Shown here in pieces: positions 41,717-55,349 of a stretch of 64,000 bases of DNA; position 1 is the first letter of the stretch, and each line of letters begins with the position of its first letter. Origin of the DNA: Megalopta genalis (taxonomy: Eukaryota; Arthropoda; Insecta; Hymenoptera; Halictidae); contig NW_027476093.1 of the NCBI RefSeq assembly GCF_051020955.1, positions 3,120,001 to 3,184,000 of the forward strand. The letters are read 5' to 3'. A program made the translations under genes and the position numbers. The notes beneath the pieces are model-generated. The model was not told the origin of the DNA and made no database searches. It saw nothing but the letters and a program-made list of their open reading frames with translations.

Positions 41717-43172
41717 CAAACAACAAACAACAAACAACAAACAACAAACAACAAACAACAAACAACAAACAACAAACAACAAACAACAAACAACAAACAA
41801 CAAACAACAAACAACAAACAACAAACAACAAACAACAAACAACAAACAACAAACAACAAACAACAAACAACAAACAACAAACAACAAACAACAAACAACA
41901 AACAACAAACAACAAACAACAAACAACAAACAACAAACAACAAACAACAAACAACAAACAACAAACAACAAACAACAAACAACAAACAACAAACAACAAA
42001 CAACAAACAACAAACAACAAACAACAAACAACAAACAACAAACAACAAACAACAAACAACAAACAACAAACAACAAACAACAAACAACAAACAACAAACA
42101 ACAAACAACAAACAACAAACAACAAACAACAAACAACAAACAACAAACAACAAACAACAAACAACAAACAACAAACAACAAACAACAAACAACAAACAAC
42201 AAACAACAAACAACAAACAACAAACAACAAACAACAAACAACAAACAACAAACAACAAACAACAAACAACAAACAACAAACAACAAACAACAAACAACAA
42301 ACAACAAACAACAAACAACAAACAACAAACAACAAACAACAAACAACAAACAACAAACAACAAACAACAAACAACAAACAACAAACAACAAACAACAAAC
42401 AACAAACAACAAACAACAAACAACAAACAACAAACAACAAACAACAAACAACAAACAACAAACAACAAACAACAAACAACAAACAACAAACAACAAACAA
42501 CAAACAACAAACAACAAACAACAAACAACAAACAACAAACAACAAACAACAAACAACAAACAACAAACAACAAACAACAAACAACAAACAACAAACAACA
42601 AACAACAAACAACAAACAACAAACAACAAACAACAAACAACAAACAACAAACAACAAACAACAAACAACAAACAACAAACAACAAACAACAAACAACAAA
42701 CAACAAACAACAAACAACAAACAACAAACAACAAACAACAAACAACAAACAACAAACAACAAACAACAAACAACAAACAACAAACAACAAACAACAAACA
42801 ACAAACAACAAACAACAAACAACAAACAACAAACAACAAACAACAAACAACAAACAACAAACAACAAACAACAAACAACAAACAACAAACAACAAACAAC
42901 AAACAACAAACAACAAACAACAAACAACAAACAACAAACAACAAACAACAAACAACAAACAACAAACAACAAACAACAAACAACAAACAACAAACAACAA
43001 ACAACAAACAACAAACAACAAACAACAAACAACAAACAACAAACAACAAACAACAAACAACAAACAACAAACAACAAACAACAAACAACAAACAACAAAC
43101 AACAAACAACAAACAACAAACAACAAACAACAAACAACAAACAACAAACAACAAACAACAAACAACAAACAA
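41717..43172. repeat. Pure CAACAAA array, 208 units
   Basis: 1,456 bp, exactly 208 7-mers, with no variant seen. It ends at a CA3 shared with the next 9-mer array. Confidence 0.96.
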
Positions 43173-44053
43173 CAAACAAAACAAACAAAACAAACAAAAC
43201 AAACAAAACAAACAAAACAAACAAAACAAACAAAACAAACAAAACAAACAAAACAAACAAAACAAACAAAACAAACAAAACAAACAAAACAAACAAAACA
43301 AACAAAACAAACAAAACAAACAAAACAAACAAAACAAACAAAACAAACAAAACAAACAAAACAAACAAAACAAACAAAACAAACAAAACAAACAAAACAA
43401 ACAAAACAAACAAAACAAACAAAACAAACAAAACAAACAAAACAAACAAAACAAACAAAACAAACAAAACAAACAAAACAAACAAAACAAACAAAACAAA
43501 CAAAACAAACAAAACAAACAAAACAAACAAAACAAACAAAACAAACAAAACAAACAAAACAAACAAAACAAACAAAACAAACAAAACAAACAAAACAAAC
43601 AAAACAAACAAAACAAACAAAACAAACAAAACAAACAAAACAAACAAAACAAACAAAACAAACAAAACAAACAAAACAAACAAAACAAACAAAACAAACA
43701 AAACAAACAAACAAACAAAACAAACAAAACAAACAAAACAAACAAAACAAACAAAACAAACAAAACAAACAAAACAAACAAAACAAACAAAACAAACAAA
43801 ACAAACAAAACAAACAAAACAAACAAAACAAACAAAACAAACAAAACAAACAAAACAAACAAAACAAACAAAACAAACAAAACAAACAAAACAAACAAAA
43901 CAAACAAAACAAACAAAACAAACAAAACAAACAAAACAAACAAAACAAACAAAACAAACAAAACAAACAAAACAAACAAAACAAACAAAACAAACAAAAC
44001 AAACAAAACAAACAAAACAAACAAAACAAACAAAACAAACAAAACAAACAAAA
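43173..44053. repeat. CAAACAAAA 9-mer array with one phase slip
   Basis: Fifty-nine 9-mers, then two extra CA3 modules at 43,704-43,711, then 38 more 9-mers. Confidence 0.95.
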
Positions 44054-45430
44054 CAAACGAAACAAACGAAACAAACGAAACAAACGAAACAAACGAAACA
44101 AACGAAACAAACGAAACAAACGAAACAAACGAAACAAACGAAACAAACGAAACAAACGAAACAAACGAAACAAACGAAACAAACGAAACAAACGAAACAA
44201 ACGAAACAAACGAAACAAACGAAACAAACGAAACAAACGAAACAAACGAAACAAACGAAACAAACGAAACAAACGAAACAAACGAAACAAACGAAACAAA
44301 CGAAACAAACGAAACAAACGAAACAAACGAAACAAACGAAACAAACGAAACAAACGAAACAAACGAAACAAACGAAACAAACGAAACAAACGAAACAAAC
44401 GAAACAAACGAAACAAACGAAACAAACGAAACAAACGAAACAAACGAAACAAACGAAACAAACGAAACAAACGAAACAAACGAAACAAACGAAACAAACG
44501 AAACAAACGAAACAAACGAAACAAACGAAACAAACGAAACAAACGAAACAAACGAAACAAACGAAACAAACGAAACAAACGAAACAAACGAAACAAACGA
44601 AACAAACGAAACAAACGAAACAAACGAAACAAACGAAACAAACGAAACAAACGAAACAAACGAAACAAACGAAACAAACGAAACAAACGAAACAAACGAA
44701 ACAAACGAAACAAACGAAACAAACGAAACAAACGAAACAAACGAAACAAACGAAACAAACGAAACAAACGAAACAAACGAAACAAACGAAACAAACGAAA
44801 CAAACGAAACAAACGAAACAAACGAAACAAACGAAACAAACGAAACAAACGAAACAAACGAAACAAACGAAACAAACGAAACAAACGAAACAAACGAAAC
44901 AAACGAAACAAACGAAACAAACGAAACAAACGAAACAAACGAAACAAACGAAACAAACGAAACAAACGAAACAAACGAAACAAACGAAACAAACGAAACA
45001 AACGAAACAAACGAAACAAACGAAACAAACGAAACAAACGAAACAAACGAAACAAACGAAACAAACGAAACAAACGAAACAAACGAAACAAACGAAACAA
45101 ACGAAACAAACGAAACAAACGAAACAAACGAAACAAACGAAACAAACGAAACAAACGAAACAAACGAAACAAACGAAACAAACGAAACAAACGAAACAAA
45201 CGAAACAAACGAAACAAACGAAACAAACGAAACAAACGAAACAAACGAAACAAACGAAACAAACGAAACAAACGAAACAAACGAAACAAACGAAACAAAC
45301 GAAACAAACGAAACAAACGAAACAAACGAAACAAACGAAACAAACGAAACAAACGAAACAAACGAAACAAACGAAACAAACGAAACAAACGAAACAAACG
45401 AAACAAACGAAACAAACGAAACAAACGAAA
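44054..45430. repeat. (CAAACGAAA)153 CpG-bearing 9-mer block
   Basis: 153 consecutive units, CpGs at 44,058 to 45,426 every 9 bp, with abrupt edges. A single further CAAACGAAA lies at 45,449. Confidence 0.96.
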
Positions 45431-45637
45431 CAAACAAAACAAACAAAACAAACGAAACAAACAAAACAAACAAAACAAACAAAACAAACAAAACAAACAA
45501 AACAAACAAAACAAACAAAACAAACAAAACAAACAAAACAAACAAAACAAACAAAACAAACAAAACAAACAACAAACAACAAACGAAACAAACGAAACAA
45601 ACAAAACAAACAAAACAAACAAAACAAACAAAACAAA
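45431..45637. repeat. 9-mer to 7-mer transition zone
   Basis: Plain CAAACAAAA units with one isolated CAAACGAAA (45,449), then a short CA2/CA3/CA2 insertion at 45,570-45,579. Two CAAACGAAA and four CAAACAAAA units follow before 7-mers start at 45,638. It is the only interleaved junction in the window. Confidence 0.92.
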
Positions 45638-46123
45638 CAACAAACAACAAACAACAAACAACAAACAACGAAGAACAAACAACAAACAACGTAGAACAAA
45701 CAACAAACAACGAAGAACAAACAACAAACAACGAAGAACAAACAACGAAGAACAAACAACAAACAACGAAGAACAAACAACAAACAACGAAGAACAAACA
45801 ACGAAGAACAAACAACGAAGAACAAACAACGAAGAACAAACAACAAACAACGAAGAACAAACAACAAACAACGAAGAACAAACAACAAACAACGAAGAAC
45901 AAACAACAAACAACGAAGAACAAACAACAAACAACGAAGAACAAACAACAAACAGCGAAGAACAAACAACAAACAACGAAGAACAAACAACAAACAACGA
46001 AGAACAAACAACAAACAACGAAGAACAAACAACAAACAACGAAGAACAAACAACAAACAACGAAGAACAAACAACAAACAACGAAGAACAAACAACAAAC
46101 AACGAAGAACAAACAACAAACAA
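45638..46123. repeat. 21/14-bp higher-order repeat with CGAAG
   Basis: Plain 7-mers to 45,668, then CGAAG units from 45,669 to 46,103 at 21-bp and occasionally 14-bp spacing. A CGTAG variant lies near 45,690 and a CAGCGAAG unit near 45,955. Confidence 0.93.
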
Positions 46124-46680
46124 CAAACAACAAACAACAAACAACAAACAACAAACAACAAACAACAAACAACAAACAACAAACAACAAACAACAAACAA
46201 CAAACAACAAACAACAAACAACAAACAACAAACAACAAACAACAAACAACAAACAACAAACAACAAACAACAAACAACAAACAACAAACAACAAACAACA
46301 AACAACAAACAACAAACAACAAACAACAAACAACAAACAACAAACAACAAACAACAAACAACAAACAACAAACAACAAACAACAAACAACAAACAACAAA
46401 CAACAAACAACAAACAACAAACAACAAACAACAAACAACAAACAACAAACAACAAACAACAAACAACAAACAACAAACAACAAACAACAAACAACAAACA
46501 ACAAACAACAAACAACAAACAACAAACAACAAACAACAAACAACAAACAACAAACAACAAACAACAAACAACAAACAACAAACAACAAACAACAAACAAC
46601 AAACAACAAACAACAAACAACAAACAACAAACAACAAACAACAAACAACAAACAACAAACAACAAACAACAAACAACAAA
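46124..46680. repeat. Pure CAACAAA array (~80 units)
   Basis: Homogeneous 7-mers leading in phase into the CAACAAG block. Confidence 0.95.
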
Positions 46681-48073
46681 CAACAAGCAACAAGCAACAA
46701 GCAACAAGCAACAAGCAACAAGCAACAAGCAACAAGCAACAAGCAACAAGCAACAAGCAACAAGCAACAAGCAACAAGCAACAAGCAACAAGCAACAAGC
46801 AACAAGCAACAAGCAACAAGCAACAAGCAACAAGCAACAAGCAACAAGCAACAAGCAACAAGCAACAAGCAACAAGCAACAAGCAACAAGCAACAAGCAA
46901 CAAGCAACAAGCAACAAGCAACAAGCAACAAGCAACAAGCAACAAGCAACAAGCAACAAGCAACAAGCAACAAGCAACAAGCAACAAGCAACAAGCAACA
47001 AGCAACAAGCAACAAGCAACAAGCAACAAGCAACAAGCAACAAGCAACAAGCAACAAGCAACAAGCAACAAGCAACAAGCAACAAGCAACAAGCAACAAG
47101 CAACAAGCAACAAGCAACAAGCAACAAGCAACAAGCAACAAGCAACAAGCAACAAGCAACAAGCAACAAGCAACAAGCAACAAGCAACAAGCAACAAGCA
47201 ACAAGCAACAAGCAACAAGCAACAAGCAACAAGCAACAAGCAACAAGCAACAAGCAACAAGCAACAAGCAACAAGCAACAAGCAACAAGCAACAAGCAAC
47301 AAGCAACAAGCAACAAGCAACAAGCAACAAGCAACAAGCAACAAGCAACAAGCAACAAGCAACAAGCAACAAGCAACAAGCAACAAGCAACAAGCAACAA
47401 GCAACAAGCAACAAGCAACAAGCAACAAGCAACAAGCAACAAGCAACAAGCAACAAGCAACAAGCAACAAGCAACAAGCAACAAGCAACAAGCAACAAGC
47501 AACAAGCAACAAGCAACAAGCAACAAGCAACAAGCAACAAGCAACAAGCAACAAGCAACAAGCAACAAGCAACAAGCAACAAGCAACAAGCAACAAGCAA
47601 CAAGCAACAAGCAACAAGCAACAAGCAACAAGCAACAAGCAACAAGCAACAAGCAACAAGCAACAAGCAACAAGCAACAAGCAACAAGCAACAAGCAACA
47701 AGCAACAAGCAACAAGCAACAAGCAACAAGCAACAAGCAACAAGCAACAAGCAACAAGCAACAAGCAACAAGCAACAAGCAACAAGCAACAAGCAACAAG
47801 CAACAAGCAACAAGCAACAAGCAACAAGCAACAAGCAACAAGCAACAAGCAACAAGCAACAAGCAACAAGCAACAAGCAACAAGCAACAAGCAACAAGCA
47901 ACAAGCAACAAGCAACAAGCAACAAGCAACAAGCAACAAGCAACAAGCAACAAGCAACAAGCAACAAGCAACAAGCAACAAGCAACAAGCAACAAGCAAC
48001 AAGCAACAAGCAACAAGCAACAAGCAACAAGCAACAAGCAACAAGCAACAAGCAACAAGCAACAAGCAACAAG
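46681..48073. repeat. (CAACAAG)199 variant 7-mer block
   Basis: 1,393 bp, exactly 199 units with G at 46,687 to 48,073 every 7 bp. The left edge is abrupt. The right edge frays into alternating CAACAAG and CAACAAA units over about 50 bp. Unlike the other large variant blocks this G is not in a CpG. Confidence 0.96.
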
Positions 48074-48963
48074 CAACAAACAACAAGCAACAAACAACAA
48101 GCAACAAGCAACAAGCAACAAACAACAAACAACAAACAACAAACAACAAACAACAAACAACATACAACAAACAACAAACAACGAAGAACAAACAACATAC
48201 AACAAACAACAAACAACGAAGAACAAACAACAAACAACGAAGAACAAACAACGAAGAACAAACAACAAACAACAAACAACAAACAACAAACAACAAACAA
48301 CAAACAAGAAACAACAAACAACAAACAACAAACAACAAACAACAAACAACAAACAACAAACAACAAACAACGAAGAACAAACAACAAACAACGAAGAACA
48401 AACAACAAACAACGAAGAACAAACAACAAACAACGATGAACAAACAACAAACAACGAAGAACAAACAACAAACAACGAAGAACAAACAACAAACAACGAA
48501 GAACAAACAACAAACAACGAAGAACAAACAACAAACAACGAAGAACAAACAACAAACAACGAAGAACAAACAACAAACAACGAAGAACAAACAACAAACA
48601 ACGAAGAACAAACAACAAGCAACAAACAACAAACAACAAGCAACAAACAACAAACAACAAGCAACAAACAACAAACAACAAGCAACAAACAACAAACAAC
48701 AAGCAACAAACAACAAACAACAAACAACAAACAACAAACAACAAACAACAAACAACAAACAACAAACAACAAACAACAAAACAAAGAACAAACAACGAAG
48801 AACAAGCAACGAGGAACAAACAACGAAGAACAAACAACAAACAAGAAACAACGAAGAACAAACAACAAACAACAAACAACAAACAACAAACAACAAACAA
48901 CAAACAACGAAGAACAAACAACAAACAACAAACAACAAACAACGAAGAACAAACAACAAACAA
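48074..48963. repeat. Heterogeneous 7-mer array with (21-bp CAAG)5
   Basis: Mixed 7-mers with CATACAAC variants (48,161 and 48,195), 21-bp CGAAG units at about 48,370-48,610, and five 21-bp units with CAAG at 48,619, 48,640, 48,661, 48,682 and 48,703. A CAAAACAAAGAAC segment near 48,777 matches 33.2 kb. No gene. Confidence 0.9.
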
Positions 48964-51742
48964 CGAAGAACAAACTACAAACAACGAAGAACAAACAACA
49001 AACAACAAACAACGAAGAACAAACAACGAAGAACGAAGAACAAACAACGAAGAACAAACAACGAAGAACAAACAACGAAGAACAAACAACGAAGAACAAA
49101 CAACGAAGAACCAACAACGAAGAACAAACTACGGAGAACAAACAACGAAGGACAAACAACGAAGAACAAACAACGAAGAACAAACAACAAACAACAAACA
49201 ACGAAGAACAAACAACAAACAACAAACAACAAACTACAAACAACGAAGAACAAACAACAAACAACGAAGAACAAACAACAAACAACGAAGAACAAACAAC
49301 AAACAACGAAGAACAAACAACAAACAACGAAGAACAAACAACAAACAACGAAGAACAAACAACAAACAACGAAGAACAAACAACAAACAACGAAGAACAA
49401 ACAACAAACAACGAAGAACAAACAACAAACAACGAAGAACAAACAACAAACAACGAAGAACAAACAACAAACAACAAACAACAAACAAAGAAGAACAAAC
49501 AACAAACAACAAACAACGAAGAACAAACAACAAACATCGAAGAACAAACAACAAACAACAAACAACGAAGAACAAACAACAAACAACAAACGACGAAGAA
49601 CAAACAACAAACAACAAACAACGAAGAACAAACAACAAACAACAAACAACGAAGAACAAACAACAAACAACAAACAACAAACAACGAAGAACAAACAACA
49701 AACAACGAAGAACAAACAACAAACAACAAACAACGAAGAACAAACAACAAACAACAAACAACGAAGAACAAACAACAAACAACGAAGAACAAACAACAAA
49801 CAACGAAGAACAAACAACAAGCAACGAAGAACAAACAACAAACAACGAAGAACAAACAACAAACAACGAAGAACAAACAACAAACAACGAAGAACAAACA
49901 ACAAACAACGAAGAACAAACAACAAACAACGAAGAACAAACAACAAACAACGAAGAACAAACAACAAACAACAAACAACGAAGAACAAACAACAAACAAC
50001 AGAGAACAAACAACAAACAACAGAGAACAAACAACAAACAACAAACAACGAAGAACAAACAACAAACAACAAACAACGAAGAACAAACAACGAAGAACAA
50101 ACAACAAACAAGGAAGAACAAACAACAAACAACGAAGTACAAACAACAAACAACGAAGTATAAACAACAAACAACAAACAACGAACAACGAAGAACAAAC
50201 AACAAACAACAAACAACGAAGAACAAACAACAAACAACGAAGAACAAACAACAAACAACGAAGAACAAACAACAAACAACGAAGAACAAACAACAAACAA
50301 CGAAGAACAAACAACAAACAACGCAGAACAAACAACAAACAACGCAGAACAAACAACAAACAACGAAGAACAAACAACAAACAACGAAGAACAAACAACA
50401 AACAACGAAGAACAAACAACAAACAACGAAGAACAAACAACAAACAACGAAGAACAAACAACAAACAACGAAGAACAAACAACAAACAACTTAGAACAAA
50501 CAACAAACAACGAAGAACAAACAACAAACAACAAACAACAAACAACAAACAACAAACAACAAACAACAAACAACAAACAACAAACAACAGACAACAGACA
50601 ACAGACAACAGACAACAGACAACAAACAACAGACAACAAACAACAAACAACAAACAACAAACAACAAACAACAAACAACAAACAACAAACAACAAACAAC
50701 AAACAACAAACAACAAACAACAAACAACAAACAACAAACAACAAACAACAAACAACAAACAACAAACAACAAACAACAAACAACAAACAACAAACAACAA
50801 ACAACAAACAACAAACAACAAACAACAAACAACAAACAACAAACAACAAACAACAAACAACAAACAACAAACAACAAACAACAAACAACAAACAACAAAC
50901 AACAAACAACAAACAACAAACAACATACAACAAACAACAAACAACGAAGAACAAAAAACAAACAACGAAGAACAAACAACAATCAGCGGAGAACAAACAA
51001 CGAAGAACAAACAACAAACAACGGAGAACAAACAACGAAGAACAAACAACAAACAACGAAGAACAAACAACAAACAACAAACAACAAACAACGAAGAACA
51101 AACAACAAACAACGAAGAGCAAACAACAAACAACGAAGAGCAAACAACAAACAACGAAGAACAAACAACAAACAACGAAGAACAAACAACAAACAACGAA
51201 GAACAAACAACAAACAACGAAGAACAAACAACAAACAACGAAGAACAAACAACAAACAACGAAGAACAAACAACAAACAGCGAAGAACAAACAACAAACA
51301 GCGAAGAACAAACAGCGAAGAACAAACAGCGAAGAACAAACAACGAAGAACAAACAACAAACAACGAAGAACAAACAACAAACAACGAAGAACAAACAAC
51401 AAACAACGAAGAACAAACAACAAACAACGAAGAACAAACAACAAACAACGAAGAACAAACAACAAACAACGAAGAACAAACAACAAACAACGAAGAACAA
51501 ACAACAAACAACGAAGAACAAACAACAAACAACGAAGAACAAACAACAAACAACGAAGAACAAACAACAAACAACGAAGAACAAACAACAAACAACGAAG
51601 AACAAACAACAAACAACGAAGAACAAACAACAAACAACGAAGAACAAACAACAAACAACGAAGAACAAACAACAAACAACGAAGAACAAACAACAAACAA
51701 CGAAGAACAAACAACAAACAACGAAGAACAAACAACAAACAA
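48964..51742. repeat. Superrepeat copy 1: CGAAG-rich head
   Basis: Starts with CGAAGAACAAACTACAAAC, then dense 14-bp CGAAG units, CTACGGAGAAC at 49,130 and CGAAGGAC at about 49,148. 21-bp units follow, then plain 7-mers at about 50,520-50,940 containing seven CAGACAA variants near 50,588-50,635. A further 21-bp block with AACAGCGAAG units (51,280-51,330) closes the head. This head matches 55,350 and 61,954, but its middle (50.2-50.95 kb) differs from theirs. Confidence 0.88.
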
Positions 51743-54700
51743 CAAACAACAAACAACAAACAACAAACAACAAACAACAAACAACAAACAACAAACAACA
51801 AACAACAAACAACAAACAACAAACAACAAACAACAAACAACAAACCACAAACAACAAACAACAAACAACAAACAACAAACAACAAACAACAAACAACAAA
51901 CAACAAACAACAAACAACAAACAACAAACAACAAACAACAAACAACAAACAACAAACAACAAACAACAAACAACAAACAACAAACAACAAACAACAAACA
52001 ACAAACAACAAACAACAAACAACAAACAACAAACAACAAACAACAAACAACAAACAACAAACAACAAACAACAAACAACAAACAACAAACAACAAACAAC
52101 AAACAACAAACAACAAACAACAAACAACAAACAACAAACAACAAACAACAAACAACAAACAACAAACAACAAACAACAAACAACAAACAACAAACAACAA
52201 ACAACAAACAACAAACAACAAACAACAAACAACAAACAACAAACAACAAACAACAAACAACAAACAACAAACAACAAACAACAAACAACAAACAACAAAC
52301 AACAAACAACAAACAACAAACAACAAACAACAAACAACAAACAACAAACAACAAACAACAAACAACAAACAACAAACAACAAACAACAAACAACAAACAA
52401 CAAACAACAAACAACAAACAACAAACAACAAACAACAAACAACAAACAACAAACAACAAACAACAAACAACAAACAACAAACAACAAACAACAAACAACA
52501 AACAACAAACAACAAACAACAAACAACAAACAACAAACAACAAACAACAAACAACAAACAACAAACAACAAACAACAAACAACAAACAACAAACAACAAA
52601 CAACAAACAACAAACAACAAACAACAAACAACAAACAACAAACAACAAACAACAAACAACAAACAACAAACAACAAACAACAAACAACAAACAACAAACA
52701 ACAAACAACAAACAACAAACAACAAACAACAAACAACAAACAACAAACAACAAACAACAAACAACAAACAACAAACAACAAACAACAAACAACAAACAAC
52801 AAACAACAAACAACAAACAACAAACAACAAACAACAAACAACAAACAACAAACAACAAACAACAAACAACAAACAACAAACAACAAACAACAAACAACAA
52901 ACAACAAACAACAAACAACAAACAACAAACAACAAACAACAAACAACAAACAACAAACAACAAACAACAAACAACAAACAACAAACAACAAACAACAAAC
53001 AACAAACAACAAACAACAAACAACAAACAACAAACAACAAACCACAAACAACAAACCACAAACAACAAACAACAAACAACAAACAACAAACAACAAACAA
53101 CAAACAACAAACAACAAACAACAAACAACAAACAACAAACAACAAACAACAAACAACAAACAACAAACAACAAACAACAAACAACAAACAACAAACAACA
53201 AACAACAAACAACAAACAACAAACAACAAACAACAAACAACAAACAACAAACAACAAACAACAAACAACAAACAACAAACAACAAACAACAAACAACAAA
53301 CAACAAACAACAAACAACAAACAACAAACAACAAACAACAAACAACAAACAACAAACAACAAACAACAAACAACAAACAACAAACAACAAACAACAAACA
53401 ACAACAACAAACAACAAACAACAAACAACAAACAACAAACAACAAACAACAAACAACAAACAACAAACAACAAACAACAAACAACAACAAACAACAAACA
53501 ACAAACAACAAACAACAAACAACAAACAACAAACAACAAACAACAAACAACAAACAACAAACAACAAACAACAAACAACAAACAACAAACAACAAACAAC
53601 AAACAACAAACAACAAACAACAAACAACAAACAACAAACAACAAACAACAAACAACAAACAACAAACAACAAACAACAAACAACAAACAACAAACAACAA
53701 ACAACAAACAACAAACAACAAACAACAAACAACAAACAACAAACAACAAACAACAAACAACAAACAACAAACAACAAACAACAAACAACAAACAACAAAC
53801 AACAAACAACAAACAACAAACAACAAACAACAAACAACAAACAACAAACAACAAACAACAAACAACAAACAACAAACAACAAACAACAAACAACAAACAA
53901 CAAACAACAAACAACAAACAACAAACAACAAACAACAAACAACAAACAACAAACAACAAACAACAAACAACAAACAACAAACAACAAACAACAAACAACA
54001 AACAACAAACAACAAACAACAAACAACAAACAACAAACAACAAACAACAAACAACAAACAACAAACAACAAACAACAAACAACAAACAACAAACAACAAA
54101 CAACAAACAACAAACAACAAACAACAAACAACAAACAACAAACAACAAACAACAAACAACAAACAACAAACAACAAACAACAAACAACAAACAACAAACA
54201 ACAAACAACAAACAACAAACAACAAACAACAAACAACAAACAACAAACAACAAACAACAAACAACAAACAACAAACAACAAACAACAAACAACAAACAAC
54301 AAACAACAAACAACAAACAACAAACAACAAACAACAAACAACAAACAACAAACAACAAACAACAAACAACAAACAACAAACAACAAACAACAAACAACAA
54401 ACAACAAACAACAAACAACAAACAACAAACAACAAACAACAAACAACAAACAACAAACAACAAACAACAAACAACAAACAACAAACAACAAACAACAAAC
54501 AACAAACAACAAACAACAAACAACAAACAACAAACAACAAACAACAAACAACAAACAACAAACAACAAACAACAAACAACAAACAACAAACAACAAACAA
54601 CAAACAACAAACAACAAACAACAAACAACAAACAACAAACAACAAACAACAAACAACAAACAACAAACAACAAACAACAAACAACAAACAACAAACAACA

Positions 54701-55349
54701 AACAACAAACAACAAACAACAAACAACAAACAACAAACAACAAACAACAAACAACAAACAACAAACAACAAACAACAAACAACAAACAACAAACAACAAA
54801 CAACAAACAACAAACAACAAACAACAAACAACAAACAACAAACAACAAACAACAAACAACAAACAACAAACAACAAACAACAAACAACAAACAACAAACA
54901 ACAAACAACAAACAACAAACAACAAACAACAAACAACAAACAACAAACAACAAACAACAAACAACAAACAACAAACAACAAACAACAAACAACAAACAAC
55001 AAACAACAAACAACAAACAACAAACAACAAACAACAAACAACAAACAACAAACAACAAACAACAAACAACAAACAACAAACAACAAACAACAAACAACAA
55101 ACAACAAACAACAAACAACAAACAACAAACAACAAACAACAAACAACAAACAACAAACAACAAACAACAAACAACAAACAACAAACAACAAACAACAAAC
55201 AACAAACAACAAACAACAAACAACAAACAACAAACAACAAACAACAAACAACAAACAACAAACAACAAACAACAAACAACAAACAACAAACAACAAACAA
55301 CAAACAACAAACAACAAACAACAAACAACAAACAACAAACAACAAACAA
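51743..55349. repeat. Superrepeat copy 1: CAACAAA tail (~515 units)
   Basis: Nearly pure 7-mers. Exceptions are CCAC substitutions near 51,845, 53,043 and 53,056 and module-order slips near 53,402 and 53,485 (extra or shortened CA2/CA3 steps). Confidence 0.94.

Noticed and set aside
27268..49089. A 7,273-codon open frame on the - strand, and similar giant frames elsewhere
   Set aside because: It runs through 9-mer and 7-mer arrays that contain no stop triplet in any frame, changes its peptide repeat at every array border, and has neighbours equally open in other frames and on the other strand.
33502..50163. A + strand frame rich in Asn, Gln, Thr and Lys resembling a prion-like or low-complexity protein
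   Set aside because: The strand has almost no T and so cannot form stops. The ATG at 33,502 is a chance substitution in one repeat unit, and no non-repeat sequence flanks it.
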